Source: Atherix ibis (taxonomy: Eukaryota; Arthropoda; Insecta; Diptera; Athericidae). Taken from it: DNA of 64,000 bases. This document shows, in pieces, positions 46,791-59,342 of this stretch. The translations under genes were made by a program, and so were the position numbers. The stretch is from assembly GCA_958298945.1 (NCBI GenBank), contig OY282609.1:12630326-12694325 (forward strand). The letters run 5' to 3'. Positions within the stretch are counted from its first letter, which is position 1. Every line of letters begins with the position of its first letter. The notes under the pieces were generated by a model. It saw only the letters and a list, made by a program, of their open reading frames with translations. It did no database searches and was not told where the DNA came from.

Positions 46791-47602
46791 TATCGCGAAT
46801 TTTGAATTTCCACGGGGTACATATATTCGATTTTTGATTTTTTGTGGCGTTATGTTGGTACTTATGTCTCTCACTTATGCCGACAAGTTAGGATATTTTG
46901 AATTTTCAGTTAATTTTTGACAGCTGTTTTGCTTGCACGTTTTTTGGCTCGTCTTCGATTTTCGCCCATTCCAAAAAATGGATCAAAGAATCTGTTTTGG
47001 GAACAAGAAAAAGTCACAGGGAGCCAGATCTGGTGAATACGATGGCTGTTGTTTTTGGCGCACTAGCAAAGATGAATGAGGGGCGTTATAATGGTGCAAA
47101 AGCTAATTTTTGTTCTTCCACAAATCCGGGCATTTCTGGCGGATTGCATTATGCAACTTGCTGATAACTTGCAGGTAATATTCCTTATTGACCGTTCTAC
47201 CCTGTGGCAAGAACTCATAATACACCACGCCCCTGCAATTGAAGAGAACTGTAAGAAAATCCTTCACATTCGACCGAACTTGGCACGGTTTTTTCGGTCT
47301 TGGCTTCAAGTGGGATGATTGAGTTTTGGTTTCTACGTCATAACCATACACCCATGATTCGTCACCGGTCTGAAGCAAATTTGGGTCATCGCAGACAGAG
47401 TCCAATGTTAATGCGATGCTGTTTTTGGTCGAAAATGGGCAAAAATCGAAGACGAGCCAAACAAAACAGCTGTCAAAAATTAACTGAAAATTCAAAATGT
47501 CCGAACTTGTCGGCATAAGTGAGAGACATGAGTACCATCATAACGCCACAAAAAAATCGAAAATCAAATATACGTAACCCGCGGAAATTCAAAATTCGAA
47601 TA
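46791..47602 (-). mobile_element. Mariner-type derivative with ~180-bp inverted terminal repeats
   Basis: Arms of about 170-180 bp are near-perfect reverse complements: left 46791-46970 and right about 47430-47602. The left arm starts TATCGCGAATTTTGAATTTC and has one extra 11-bp insert. Between them, on the minus strand, is a transposase fragment: TGDESWVYGYDVETKTQSSH, RPKKPCQVRSNVK, VYYEFLPQGRTVNKEYYLQV. The HTH and the last catalytic region are missing. Flanking TA duplications are not obvious. It looks like a non-autonomous derivative of a GVQW-type mariner. Confidence 0.8.
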
Positions 47603-47739
47603 GTAGTGAATCCGTGGTTCTCAGTTGGTCTAACAGTGCCAAAGGAAATTACAAGTTCCGAACTGTAGCTCTTCGAGTTAGCTCTTAGAATAAAGAGTAC
47701 GCCCAGTTACTCTATAAAAAATAACTGACAAACGGTGGT

Positions 47740-47989
47740 TCGTCCGCCGTGTCTGGCCAAGGTAAAGAGCCTTTTTTCTGAAACGTGGGTGGCTGTAATT
47801 ACCACATACATCGCGAGCACAGTGTTAGAGCTGGAGCCGAGTGCTGGCGGAATGCTGGGTGCTATCACTGCAGATGATAGTAGAGGTATAGGTAGATCTT
47901 GCTGCAAACAGTTATGCTAACTAGCATGTAACTGGTTAATGACTATGAGCAGATGGACCTACCTGCGGATGTATCTGGTCAGGTGACGG
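47740..47989 (+). repeat. Dispersed repeat shared with 19160-19440
   Basis: Moderate-GC sequence with a short open stretch (TVLELEPSAGGMLGAITADD). It shares ordered blocks with 19160-19440. It could be the 5' region of an R1-like LINE or another unrecognised element. Confidence 0.55.
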
Positions 47990-49500
47990 GACATCAATAA
48001 TGCGCTTAACTTGGCCCGCTGGGACCGAGTCTTGGAGGCTCTTGAAAATATGGGGCTGCCCTACTAACTACGGAGGATGGTCAGATCATACTTCAGTGTC
48101 CGACTACTACACTACGAGACCAGCGAAGTGTGGAATCACGGGAGGGGTACCTCAGGGCTCTGTCATGAGGCCTCTTTTGTGGAACGTCATGTACGACGGC
48201 CTACTCCATCTGGAATTACCGCTGAACACAATACTCGTGGCTTTTACGGACGATGTAGCGGTTGTAGCCAAACACCTGGAGGAACTGGAAGCCGCATTCT
48301 TCACCACCATCCGGAGGATAAGGCAGTGGATGACATCGGCAGACCTGTCTTTGGCGGAAAATAAGACCGAGGCACTCCTTGTGAGTAGCCGGAAGAAAAT
48401 GTAGACCATCACCATAAGAGTAGGCGACCACGACATCCAGTCGCTACCCTACATCCGGTATCTAGGAGTGGTCTTGGATGGTAGACTCAACTACGAGGAG
48501 TATATCTCCAGCGTCAGCGGAAAAGCATCAGCAGTACAGGGCGCGCTTTCGCGGATAATGCCCAATATCGGAGACCCCAGGCAAATTCGAAGGCGACTAC
48601 TGGCAACTGTAGTTACCTCCGTCCTGCTATACGGAGCCCCAGTGTGGACAAAATCGCTAGAGTTTACAACATACCGCAAGACAATGTCATCAGTCCAGCG
48701 GCTGTCAGCGATCAGAGTAGCGTCAGCATACCGAACGGTATCACACGATGCGGTCAACGTCGTGGCATCATCCATCGACATCCTGGCAGGAGGGCGTGAA
48801 CGCCAACATCGTAGGTAGAAGGAAAAGCGGCGAAAGGTCCTCTGTGAAGAGGAGAGCGCCGAGAGTCTTCGCCTCTGGCAAGAGAGATGGGACAGCTCGA
48901 CAAAGGATCGGTGGACTCATCGGCTGATCCACGATGTCACCAAATGCATCACTCGCGTGCACGGGGAAGTCGGGTATTACATCACCCAACTCTTGACTCG
49001 GCATGGATGCTTTTGGGCACACTTGCACAGATTCAAGAGAACTGACTCCCCAAACTGTCATCATTGCCGCGATGTGATCGAAGATGCAGAACACGTGTTC
49101 TTCCAATGCCCCTTATACGAGGGGCATGGGCAGATCTGGCGAAAAATCTGGACCGTTCCATCAGTCCAGAAAACATAGTGGAGTGCATGCTGAAGAGCCA
49201 ATCGGCTTGGAACAGAGTTGCAGAGTACGCGGAATCTTTAATCAAGGATCTTCGCACCACGTACGAAGAATAGGCCGCGAGGCGTCATAATATCGGGACA
49301 GCAGTAATATCAAATAAGAACGCTCCGGCGAAGTAGTATTTACAAAGAGTGCCGCCGGAGAACCATTGTTCCGGGAGCAAGGGTAGAGGTACAGGTTAGG
49401 TTTTAGCGAGGTAAAAATACCGCATAACTCGTCTGGCAGGTAGAAGGTCTTCCAGGCGAGTACCTTTTGAAGGTTTCCCCCTGTACTTCATTAATCTAAA
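47990..49500 (+). mobile_element. R1-clade LINE, copy 2
   Basis: Same family as 24511-26140, colinear with it from the NSARWD RT motif to the conserved 3' UTR. The 5' side joins a different sequence (47740-47990) that is also partly found at 19160-19440. No clear target-site duplication was found. Confidence 0.85.
48000..49272 (+). pseudogene. R1-like ORF2, copy 2 (stops and deletions)
   Basis: From MRLTWPAGTESWRLL (shifted frame) it recovers RT sense at GGVPQGSVMRPLLWNVMYDG. The catalytic motif reads FTDDVAVV, with Thr for Ala before the Asp pair. An ATG-TAG stop follows RKK at about 48402. The next open block is YLGVVLDGRLNYEEYISSVS, TSVLLYGAPVWTKSLEFTTY and RLSAIRVASAYRTVSHDAVN, the part missing from copy 1. 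After frameshifts the CHHCRDVIEDAEHVFFQC zinc knuckle is complete. It ends TTYEE at 49272. Confidence 0.88.
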
Positions 49501-49734
49501 CTTATTAAAAAAAAGGTGACGTTACCAGGTAGTTGTACAAAAGTGTATGGAGTGCTAAGAAATTAACGGATAAATAAGTTGAAGGATGGAATGGTTACCA
49601 GCTTCATGCATGGGGCGCGAAAGATGGTTACAAGAGTACAAAATATGATGATGATCCTTTATGGTCATACGCTGCCTGTGGTATTATGTCCATAATACGA
49701 TGGGTATACTTTATAAAACAACAGTAATTTACTG

Positions 49735-50000
49735 ACATTTTACCAATCTCTGCCGCTGTTCCTCAGGGAAGTATCTTAGATCCAATCCTTTATAATATTT
49801 ATACCCATGATATTCCTTGTCACAGTAATATCCTTACCACAATATATGCTGACTATGCGACTAACCTTATACATCACAAAGATCCTTCCACAGTAGTCGA
49901 TATTCCACAGAACCATATCCACTTCTTCGAAGGCTGGTCACGCATTCAATGCAATAGAACCCTGCCATTATACCCCCATTGGCGTTTGAAACGGTAATGG
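49735..50000 (+). pseudogene. Jockey-clade RT fragment
   Basis: Reads LPISAAVPQGSILDPILYNI, YTHDIPCHSNILTT and IYADYAT. This is the Jockey motif with the catalytic YADD changed to YADY. It then reads FFEGWSRI. Only about 90 codons are left. Confidence 0.75.
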
Positions 50001-50320
50001 CTTCACGATATTTTGAACTTATAAAATAAATTATCTCGTTCTTTTGGCGACATAATATCTTCCCTTAAAAAATCTACTTGTTACAATTATATTTAAAATT
50101 TAAAAAAAATTATCATGAAAATAATTACCATGTCGATTAAAAAATTACCCTTCGATGTTTTTTTCTGTTTTTTGAGTTCTGTTTTAATTTTAGTCGAAAT
50201 TATTTGCTGATACAATAGAAAAGACTTAAAAATTTCCATTTGCACACAAAAAAGTTTCAGTCATTAAATAATCTTAATAGGATATAAGAAAGTATAGAAA
50301 CCACGATAATTTTTGATATA

Positions 50321-51418
50321 CGAGTGTCATTCAACAAGTACTTAGCCTACAAAAGAAAAACGAAAATTTTGGAAAGGTGGCAATTTATTTTTCCACATAA
50401 TCTCTTTCAAGCTCGATACACTTGGCCCAGCTATGCTCTAACTTTTTTAAGCCGTCCAAAAAATACATTTTCTCGAGGGAAGCAAAATAGGCCTCCGTGG
50501 CGACGATGACCTCCTCATTCGACCCAAATCTATTCCCGGCGAGTGATTTTTTCAGGTTTGGAAACAAAAAGTAGTCACAGGGGGCCAAATCTGGACAGTA
50601 CGGTGGATGGGGCAGCAATTCGTAGCGCAATTCGACCAATTTGGCCATGGCGACGGCGGAGGTGTGAGCCGGCGCGTTGTCGTGGTGGAACAGCACTTTT
50701 TTCTTCGCAAAGCGGGGCCGCTTTTTCTTCAATTCGACGTCAAATCGGCCCAATAAGTCAGCATAGTAGCGCCCCGTGATTGTTTAACCCTTCTCGAGGT
50801 AATCGATGTGGATCACACCTTGTGAATCCCAGAAAACGGTGGCCATCACCTTTCCGGCCGATCGAACAGTCTTCGCCTTCTTCGGAGCACGTTCGCCGGG
50901 TGAAGTCCACTTTTTCGACTGTTCCTTGGTCTCTGGTGTGTACCAGTGAATCCATGTTTCGTCGACGGTCACGAAACGACGCAAGAACTCCGCTGGATTG
51001 TGCTGAAACAGCGCCAAACACGTAGCCGATGTAGTCTCACGGTTGCGCTTGTTTTCCGGTGTGAGCAACCGCGGCATCCATCGCGCCGACAGCTTCCTCA
51101 TGCCCAGTTCTTCGTGTAGAATATGATGCACCGTTCCTACTGCGATGCCCACAGTCTCAGCTATCTCGTGAACCTTCAATCGACGGTCTGCCAATACGAG
51201 ATCGTGGACTTTTTTAACGTTTTCCTCCATAGCAGCCGTTTTCGGGGCACCTGGGCGTGGCTCATCAAAAACCGACGTGCGGCCACGAACAAACTCGTTG
51301 AACTAATGAAGGGAATCGACAGTAGGCTACTAAAAAAATGTACTGCACGATGGTAAATTTCTTTTGTGACAGCAGTTTCATCGGGCGGTGCGGCTAAGTA
51401 CTTATTGAATGACCCACG
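50321..51418 (-). mobile_element. Mariner, family A, copy 2 (5' deleted)
   Basis: Flanked by TA (50319-50320 and 51419-51420) with the same terminal repeats as the 462-1737 copy (CGAGTGTCATTCAACAAGTA on the left). It is 1098 bp long. A deletion of roughly 230 bp near 51305 removed the transposase start and the first HTH region, joining coding sequence directly to the leader. Outside this gap it is very close to copy 1. Confidence 0.95.
50385..51230 (-). pseudogene. Mariner family A transposase, N-terminally deleted, one internal stop
   Basis: The readable frame begins at MEENVKKVHDLVLADRRLKV and runs through WMPRLLTPENK, VDETWIHWYTPETK and VFWDSQGVIHIDYLEKG. There a single AAA-to-TAA change (near 50786) truncates it; copy 1 has Lys at that position. 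After the stop the same frame continues to VEK. All three catalytic aspartates (VDETW, HHDNAPAH, DLAPCDYF) are preserved. The missing start and HTH region and the stop make it inactive. Confidence 0.9.
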
Positions 51419-51420
51419 TA

Positions 51421-51893
51421 TAGCAATTATACCGTGGATAGTGTTACCAAACCTTCCTTTTAGACTGTACTCAGGATTTATAAACATATTTTAGGATATA
51501 ATTTTTGAGAAAATAATATTAAATAAAATTCCTTTTTCTTTTTTTAATAATCTTTTATTTATTTATTAATTATTGTTGTTGTTCTCTTTTCTCATCAAAA
51601 CTGGAGCTTATTTTTATTAAATATCTTTTTACCTTTTATAATATATTTTATGTTATGTTATGTTATTTATTTATGCACAGCATTTTTATAAATTTTTATA
51701 TATTGTATATATTTAAGTTATAATAATTCTCTCTCATATTTTTCTTTTCAACTCAAAACGTATTTATTATTATTTGCAATAAATTTTTTTCAAATTCATT
51801 TTCTTTTTAAAATTTTTTAATTTAATTTCTTTCAATTATAATAATTAAATGTACAATTATTATTATTAATATTTTATATCAATTTCTCTATTA

Positions 51894-51928
<35 letters not shown>

Positions 51929-54264
51929 CTTTTATATTTATATAAATAAAATTTAATTTTTTTAATATATCAATTTTTAATGTTAATATTTTTTTTCATC
52001 AATAATAGTTTTTTTTTCTTCAATTTTTTCCGAAGTTGACAGGTTTTCTTCTTATGATATATTTATATAATGACTTTATATTTAATTAATTACATTGGTA
52101 TATATTAAACTCTTTTATATATGGTATATAATATTTTTATTTTTATTTTTATTCTGCTGTTTTAAAAAAAAATAATTTAACTTTATACATCATAACGAAA
52201 AATATTCGTTCTATAGTTTGTTTCAGTTTAAAAAAAAAAAAAATTATTATATTTTTATTATTTTATATGAGTACTAAAGAAAAAAGGATCAAAACGATTT
52301 CGCTTTATTTAAAAAGTATTTAATTTTTGTTTAAAATTATTTTATGGTATAAAAATGAATTCAATTATTTTATATATTGATAAAATAAGCTCGAACACTT
52401 GAAAGAAAAATCAGTTGGAATCATTCTATTCGAATCCTTATAAGGATTCATAATAATGGTTTTTGTAGGTTATGTAAATAAGAAAATTCTTTGTTATTAA
52501 ATGAAAATTATTTAAAGAAAATTCGTTCCACTCATTTAATATACCATATTTTCAACAATTTTGAGATTTAAATTTCTTTTCTATAAAAGGATAAGGAAAA
52601 TTTTGAATTTTTGTACGATTTCATTTCATTTTCATCTAAGAAATGGAATTTTCTTCTATAGTATATGATGACTTTCAACCGTGTAAAAACATTATTTAGT
52701 GTTCAGGCTCATTGCCGAAGGTGTTTGTGGTTCATGAATTGTAGCTTTTTACCCACAATTGAGTTTAACGTTTGTTTATTTAATACCATGAGTGCTTTTT
52801 ACTTTTTCATTTTTTTTTATTTTAAATTCTATAGATAACACTTATTTACCAGGAAAAAAATTATTTTCTAAAATAATTCATCATATTTAAATAGATTTCT
52901 GTTCTTTCATTAGTTTTTTTTTATTATAGTACTCGTATGCATAAAATAACAATTAATTAAATGTAATAAGGTTTGAATTTTTTTTAAATAATCGAATTAA
53001 AATTAGTGCTTAATAGTTTAATAATATGTTATATATACAAAAATATTAAAACTAGAATACGAAATTTTTTTTATTAAAAATTCAATAAGGATTTTCTATG
53101 ATAATAATTTACAAGAAAATAGTATCTAGAATTAAAAAAATAATAGTTTTGCTATAAAAATTTTCTAATTTATTTTTATTAATTTTTTGAGCGCATAATA
53201 TTTTATGGCTACATAAAATTTTTTATGATTACATTATTTACAAAGCAGTTATGTTCTTTAAACAAATATATTCAATATTTAAACAAAAGACACGATGACA
53301 ATATTAGTTGACTTTTTCTTCAATTATAATAATTAATTAACATTTTTTAATAGTACAATACATAATGTATAATATTTTCCAAATTAAATATTATTAAATC
53401 ATTATCACTTTTTAATTGGTTTCTTTTAATATAATTTTTTTTTTTATAAAAACACATTTGAATATTATGTTTTTTTTTTAATATATATATTATATTTAAA
53501 TAGTAATTTTTCTTAATAATTATGATTTTTACGTCCTGAAAGTTGATGCAGTTTATTTGATGTTAATTAATTTTTCAATTTGCTAATAAAAAATTCAAAA
53601 AAAAAACACTTTCTCATTTTAAATTGAAATATTCTCTTAATAGTATTAAATTTTTAAATATAATATTGCAATTATTTTTTTTAAAGTATATTGGGTCAAA
53701 ACTATAAACTATAAATAATATTTGTTATTGATATGGTATCGATGATAATATTTTTGTTTCACTTAATAAGAAATAATATTAATATTTTTAATTAAAATTT
53801 ATATAATTTTGTTGATTTTTTTTAATATGATATGGTATACATTTCTTTTTTTTTTTGTTGATATTTTTTGATAGTAGAGATGTGCTTAAAATAGATATGT
53901 TTCGTTTGAAAGAATTTGAGTATTAATTTTCGTTTGAAAATTAATCAAATCTTTAAAAAAAATTGAAAATTTATCAGATGAAAAGCTTTTAGTAAAATAA
54001 AAACCGAAAAATATTATTTTCTTATTAAAAATGTTTGTTTTTGCATCAGAAATATTAGGGTAACTTGTTGAGAAGCAGTAGTGTATCAGCTGTTTGAACT
54101 TGCATTTGTTTCAAAGCTCATCCAGCAGATCCGTTCCAAGAGCAAGAGTAGTACATGCACACATCATTTTGGAGATCAGGAGATCTCTTCAGGATCTGTT
54201 TGGTAGCTAGAGTGAAGGACGTGAAGAGAGGTGATAGTAACATACAATAATAAAGAAATCATCC
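51421..54264. other. AT-rich spacer
   Basis: About 2.8 kb of very AT-rich DNA with the (TA)n microsatellite. No gene seen. Confidence 0.55.
51896..51924. repeat. (TA)n microsatellite
   Basis: Uninterrupted TA dinucleotides for about 29 bp in an AT-rich spacer. Confidence 0.95.
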
Positions 54265-55550
54265 CCCCCTACAATCCCGCCATGCTAGCCTGACAGCATA
54301 CACGGCGTGTAAAATCCTAGAACGCATTCTAAGCAATCGCTTCGAGCAATTCACATAGAGGAAGAGGGAATTATCTAAAGCCAAATTTGGCTGCTTGTAG
54401 ACATGCTCCACCTTAGATACTATTAATTTGGTCATTGGCATATCGCGTAAGGTTATCGAGGGCAAAATGTGGTGAAGAGACTCCATAAAGTACTCCGCTA
54501 TCATAACCCTTGATGTGAAGAATGCCTTCACCTCAGCGAGATGGAATCGTATGCATGAGTACATTATCAGGATAATAGAAGACTACCTGAGTAGTCGATT
54601 TCTGGTCTACAGGACGAGCAGTGGGAAAATATCATATAGGATGACGAGAGAGATCCCACAGGGATCGGTTCTGCGTCCTCTGTTATGGACTGTAATGTAT
54701 GATGGTATTTCCAGGATTCATATCCCAGGGAAGCCGAGAATCATCGTATTCGCTGACGAGAACTGTAATGAGACTTTAATCAGTTCGAAGTTGGCTTTTG
54801 GTAGTTAGTCTTAGCCTTGCGGACCATAAGACAGAGGCAGTCCTTATCATGATTAGGAAGAAAAGGGAGAATATCTCTATTAACATTGCCGAACATGAGG
54901 TGATCTCGGCACTATATCCTAACTATCTTGGGGCGATGATTGACGCAAGACTGCGCTTTAATAAAGCCTATTATACATTGGTGGGAAGGTTATTCCCAAC
55001 TCTTTGGAAACCCAGACAGAGTAGAAGGACCCTGTTAGCAATATTACTGTATGCTGCGCCATCTTAGGCGGATGGATTAATTAGAGCAAGTGCAGTTGTC
55101 TCAGTCTATCGTAGGAGTGCATTGAGGGTGGCATTCTATTCCGAGCAGTATCATACGAAATGATATCAATCAAAATTCCGATGAAAAGGCGACGGAGGAA
55201 GTGGCAAAATTGTTGGGATAGTGCCCCGGTTAGCAGATGAACTCGTCTCGGCGGTGGGTCCATAGATAGACCCAGTTTATTGATGGGACACGGATATTTT
55301 CGGGCGTACCAGTTTCACTTTAAATTAGGGGATTCTAGCCCAATGTGCCCTTCTTATGACGGGATGATGGAGAGCGCAGAGCACATGTTATTTTACTGTG
55401 CCTGCTTCAGTGCTGCCACTGGCGGGTCCCTGACGATGGAGAATACCGTGGTCCTGATGCTGAACTCGAGGACAACTTGGGTGACTGTCAAAGTCCTTGC
55501 GACAACAGTCCTAAAAAGTTTACATCGCGATGAGCATGAAAGAAAACAAT
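54265..55550 (+). pseudogene. Divergent R1-like RT remnant
   Basis: Readable blocks are AYTACKILERILSNRFEQF, TLDVKNAFTSARWN, EDYLSSRFLVYRTSSG and REIPQGSVLRPLLWTVMYDG. The altered catalytic motif is IVFADENCNE (FADD changed to FADE). Then come SLADHKTEAVLIMIRKKREN, NYLGAMIDARLRFNKA and a zinc-knuckle-like CPSYDGMMESAEHMLFYC near the end. Several stops and frameshifts occur. It is the same clade as the 24.5- and 48-kb copies but clearly a different family. Confidence 0.8.
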
Positions 55551-56692
55551 AGAAATAATTCACCAGAGTAGTCATTTCGATTAATTCCTGTCCCACAAAG
55601 TGACGGCGGTTCTGTAAAAATATTATAGAAATATGTCCAAGAGAGGTGGTTTTAGTGGATTAATCTCCCAAAATTTATCTTTTGATGATTTCCAAAAAAA
55701 AGGCCTGATATCATGCCTTCTGTCAGAGTTAATCAGAACCTCCTCAAAAGGTTCACTCGGAGGTTTTGGTTAATTCTAGTTTTCTAGAACTCCTCGGAGG
55801 TTCTGGTTAATCCTAATCTTCTAGGACTTCACATTCTCAAAAAAAAAATTACAGCACCACCCAACCTCTTAACTCTTTGAGAATTGGGCTCACCAAAATC
55901 ATAACAGACAGACTATATTAGAAATTACAATAATAAAACACTTTCAAAAATAATATATTTGGATAATTATTAAACTTAAAATTGGAAGTATTTAAACATT
56001 TAAAAAAAAAAAAAAATGATGGTTTTGAGGTCAATTTTAGTTAGTGAAATATCTAAACTGATTCCATTTGTCACTAGAGAAAGCCTGCTGCATTATCACG
56101 ACTCTTAAAAATTTACGTTTTTGCAAAAATTATAAAAAAAAATTCAAATTTTTTTTCTCGATTCAATTTTTGATATTCAAAATTTATATAATTTGGAATT
56201 TTCTTATTTTTTTCAAATACATTTTATGTAATCATAATTATTTTTAAGTCAATTTTAATAAGAATTACTCTTTATGTACATATTATTTTTATTGACTTTT
56301 CTTTTTCTTTTAAATATTCCTTATTTATTTACTTATAGATAAATATTTTTACTCTTTATTCTATACACAATATATTTACATGAAAAATATTTTATTAATA
56401 TTTTTTAATCATTTTAATTATAATAAACAGAAAAAATTTCTATAATTTGCCAATTTTCTTATGACTTAAATATTTTTTTGTTAGATTTTTTTTTTTTTAA
56501 ATTGTTTTATTATTTAGAAATTATATTAAATATTCATTTGAAATATACTTGAATATATGTAGTATGTGTAAATTCCAATTTTTTATTTTGAAATATTTTA
56601 TTTAATATTTATATATTTATAATATAATATTTTTTTGTGCTAATTTAATGCATTCTCTCTCAAAAAGAAGCATTTGGGAATAGTATTAACTC
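55551..56692. other. AT-rich sequence, probably includes the DIP 3' UTR
   Basis: No coding signal. The part nearest 56692 would be the 3' UTR of the minus-strand DIP gene. An imperfect direct repeat (cctcggaggttctggtt / ctcggaggttttggtt) lies near 55755-55810. Confidence 0.5.
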
Positions 56693-56851
56693 TCATCTTT
56701 CTATGCTAGTTGGTAGAAAAATTCCACACAAATATTTTGTGCTAATAAAATTATATAAAACAATAGTACATAAATGGAATTCTATTGAAAATTTAATTTT
56801 GCTTATGCTTGATTTTATGAAATTCATTAATGCAATGAGATAGCCATTATA

Positions 56852-56882
<31 letters not shown>

Positions 56883-57039
56883 TTATTGTGATTATTCTGA
56901 ACCGTACTATGATTCTGATCGCACCGATGCCAACGTTTCCACGATAACAAAATTCCCCTGGAGATACTTTCTGCTCCTGAAGATGCTTTATTATGGAAAG
57001 CGCCTGGAGGATGACGAATTGGGGGTTGATTTGAATCAC
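56693..57039 (-). CDS. DIP-family protein, terminal exon with Asn-rich tail
   Basis: An acceptor (ctctatacag before 57039) leads into a frame that accepts the phase-1 G of the upstream exon and reads G-DSNQPPIRHPPGAFHNKASS onward for 116 codons, ending in a stop at 56693. The tail contains a run of mostly Asn codons (AAT repeat near 56845-56890), then a hydrophobic stretch (roughly LCTIVLYNFISTKYLCGIF) near the C-terminus. The hydrophobic end would fit a GPI-attachment signal or membrane segment, as expected for DIPs. The extreme C-terminus is less certain, because a further splice inside this exon cannot be excluded. AATAAA motifs follow on the minus strand (56597-56602, 56582-56587), though in such AT-rich DNA they are weak evidence of a poly(A) site. 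Confidence 0.6.
56846..56888. repeat. (ATT)n microsatellite in the DIP terminal exon
   Basis: Trinucleotide repeat that, on the minus strand, encodes the Asn run of the DIP C-terminal tail (AAT codons with one AAA). Confidence 0.85.
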
Positions 57040-57480
57040 CTGTATAGAGAAATTTAACACAATAGATATTTTTTTATAGGTACGCTACTAGTATTGTAAG
57101 TATGTACATATGGATATGAGTAATGTACATTTTTAGCTTAGTACTTTCAAAAAGTAGAAAGTAATACACCAAATTAAATTTTCAACAACCAAAAAAAAAA
57201 AATACAGAAAGAACCTGGAAAAAATATACAATTTCTATTGAAAAAATTCCGTGTATATATAATTTGATTTGGAATTTTATCAAGAATTTTTTGTGAATTT
57301 CTGACAAGGTACCTTTGAGTCATTTGAAAATTAATTTATTGATTCTATACATCAGATTATTCAAAAAGGATTTTTATGCGAAAATTTCTTATACTCTTAT
57401 AAGTGCAGAAGAACTTAGAAATAATGAAAGAAAAATCAACTTTAAGAGTGGTATTTTAGTTTACATATGATTGTCTTTTA

Positions 57481-57979
57481 CGAGATTAGTCTGATAAGTC
57501 AGTGATAAATGAAACAAGAATTTTTTTTTTATTTAAAAAAATGATTTTATTTTTAATTATAGACTTTTTTTTTAGCTTAGTATAATTTGTTCAAAAATAT
57601 TCTAACTTTTTATACCATTTGTATAGGAAAATTTGTCATACTTTGCTAAATAAGTTTCAATTTTGTCTATTACTTCAGAATTTCTTTCCAGTTGTAATTT
57701 TTTTCATGTTTAGAAATAGGTAAAAGTCCGGGTTTATCTTGGAAATACGTTGGGTGGGAAGAAATTCATAACGTAATTCCTTAAATTTTGCTGTTGCAAT
57801 GTCCTATGAATATGCATTGTCATGATGAAACAGAACTTTTTTCTATGCTAGATGCAGTTGTTTTATCTTTACTACATTATCAGTCCTAGATGCTCAGCGT
57901 TATTTGTGATAGGAAAGCGTTATTTGCTGATATCAGCTTAATTTATTGCATTTATCACTGATTTATCAGACTGCCTTCG
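57481..57979 (-). mobile_element. Short, internally deleted mariner in a DIP intron
   Basis: A 499-bp element is flanked by TA on both sides. Its ends are matching inverted repeats of about 30 bp (left CGAGATTAGTCTGATAAGTC; right end reverse-complement begins CGAAGGCAGTCTGATAAATC). The minus strand retains a mariner transposase scrap: FHHDNA followed by KELRYEFLP and a degraded PD-F-LF region. The N-terminal two-thirds are missing. It is a non-autonomous, MITE-like derivative in the intron between the last two DIP exons. Confidence 0.75.
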
Positions 57980-59342
57980 TATATTTATATTTTATGATAA
58001 AACTACTCTTATCAAAATGTTTTTCTCCAAATAATAATCAAAAAATTTAAAAAGAAGAAATCTAATTTTTTTATTATTTATTAATACTATTAATATAAGA
58101 ATAATTTTCTGCAAATGATACAAAACAACAGCATATGTAAAAGAAGACCTTATAAATGAAATTTCGTAAAGAAATGAAAGTTAAAATTGAGAGAACTCTC
58201 AACTGGACATTTAATAAAATTAGAAAATGTTCAACTGTACATAAGCTTTTCGTTCCTAAATTTCTTCTATTCCGTTTTGTTCTCTGAAACTTTTATGAGA
58301 ATTTTCAAAGCTAATGAATGTTAATCCTTGGAGGAACTAATTCTATTCCGTCTATTGTCCATATTGTCAACGTTAAGAATATTTCAAACATACAAGCTAG
58401 CACAAAAGCTGAAAAGCAATTTCACAGTACATGATTATGAATTACATTCTGCTAACGAGCTATATAACTTTAATTTGCTTTTTTCCTTGTATTGTACTTT
58501 TCTGCATTTTATAGTAGCTCTGAAATCAGTCTGTGGTCTTATTTCTGCATTTATAAAATTAGCATCAACAAGAAAAGGACTTTTTTCTTTTTTGTACCGT
58601 AAGGATAATTTTTCATGTTCATGGTTGAAAATATTTTTTCGCATAGAATTGCAGTGTCGAGTAGGTGTTGTGCTGAAAAAGTAGATGTTTCGAAATTCGA
58701 AGGCTTGAATGCCATTGAATTATGGTGGTACCAAGGATTCTTTATAGTATAATTGTTCCTCTCAAACATTACATGAATCGAGCAGTTATTTGACATTATA
58801 TTCAATTGACGTTTCTATTTGGTCATATTTAGTTACCTTTTAATTAAAAAATTCTACTCTTGTATTAGTTCATTTTAATTATTTTTTTCTCATCGATTTT
58901 TAAAATATTAATGAATAGAAACCATTTGCCAAGGAGTTGAAATAGTTTTGAATAGAGATGACGGCAGTTACTTTTCTGTTTGCAAGAGAGATTTGAGATG
59001 AATTAAGGATATTTGCTGAAAACTTCTCTAATTAGTAAGCTCAATAAAATATAAATTGAAAGGAGCGATGGACAGTTAAAAACACGAATGAACAAAATTG
59101 TTTTGAATGGGAATTTTTAAGGTACTATAGAGATTGAATGGGGTTTTCAGTGTTACAGAACTAACCATGTCTATTTAGCTAGTCATACAATTACATTTCT
59201 AATGAACAATGTTATGTCCTTTGTCAACGTTCGTGGATAATTAGGACTAAAGAGGAAACTTTCCCACAATGGATAAAAGGAAATATTCTTTAAAACAAAA
59301 CTAAAAGTACCCTTTAACGACAACTAAATCATCCTTACTTAC

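Noticed and set aside
58328..58684. 118-codon ORF in a DIP intron
   Set aside because: AT-rich, no recognisable domain, antisense to the gene and flanked by ordinary intron sequence.
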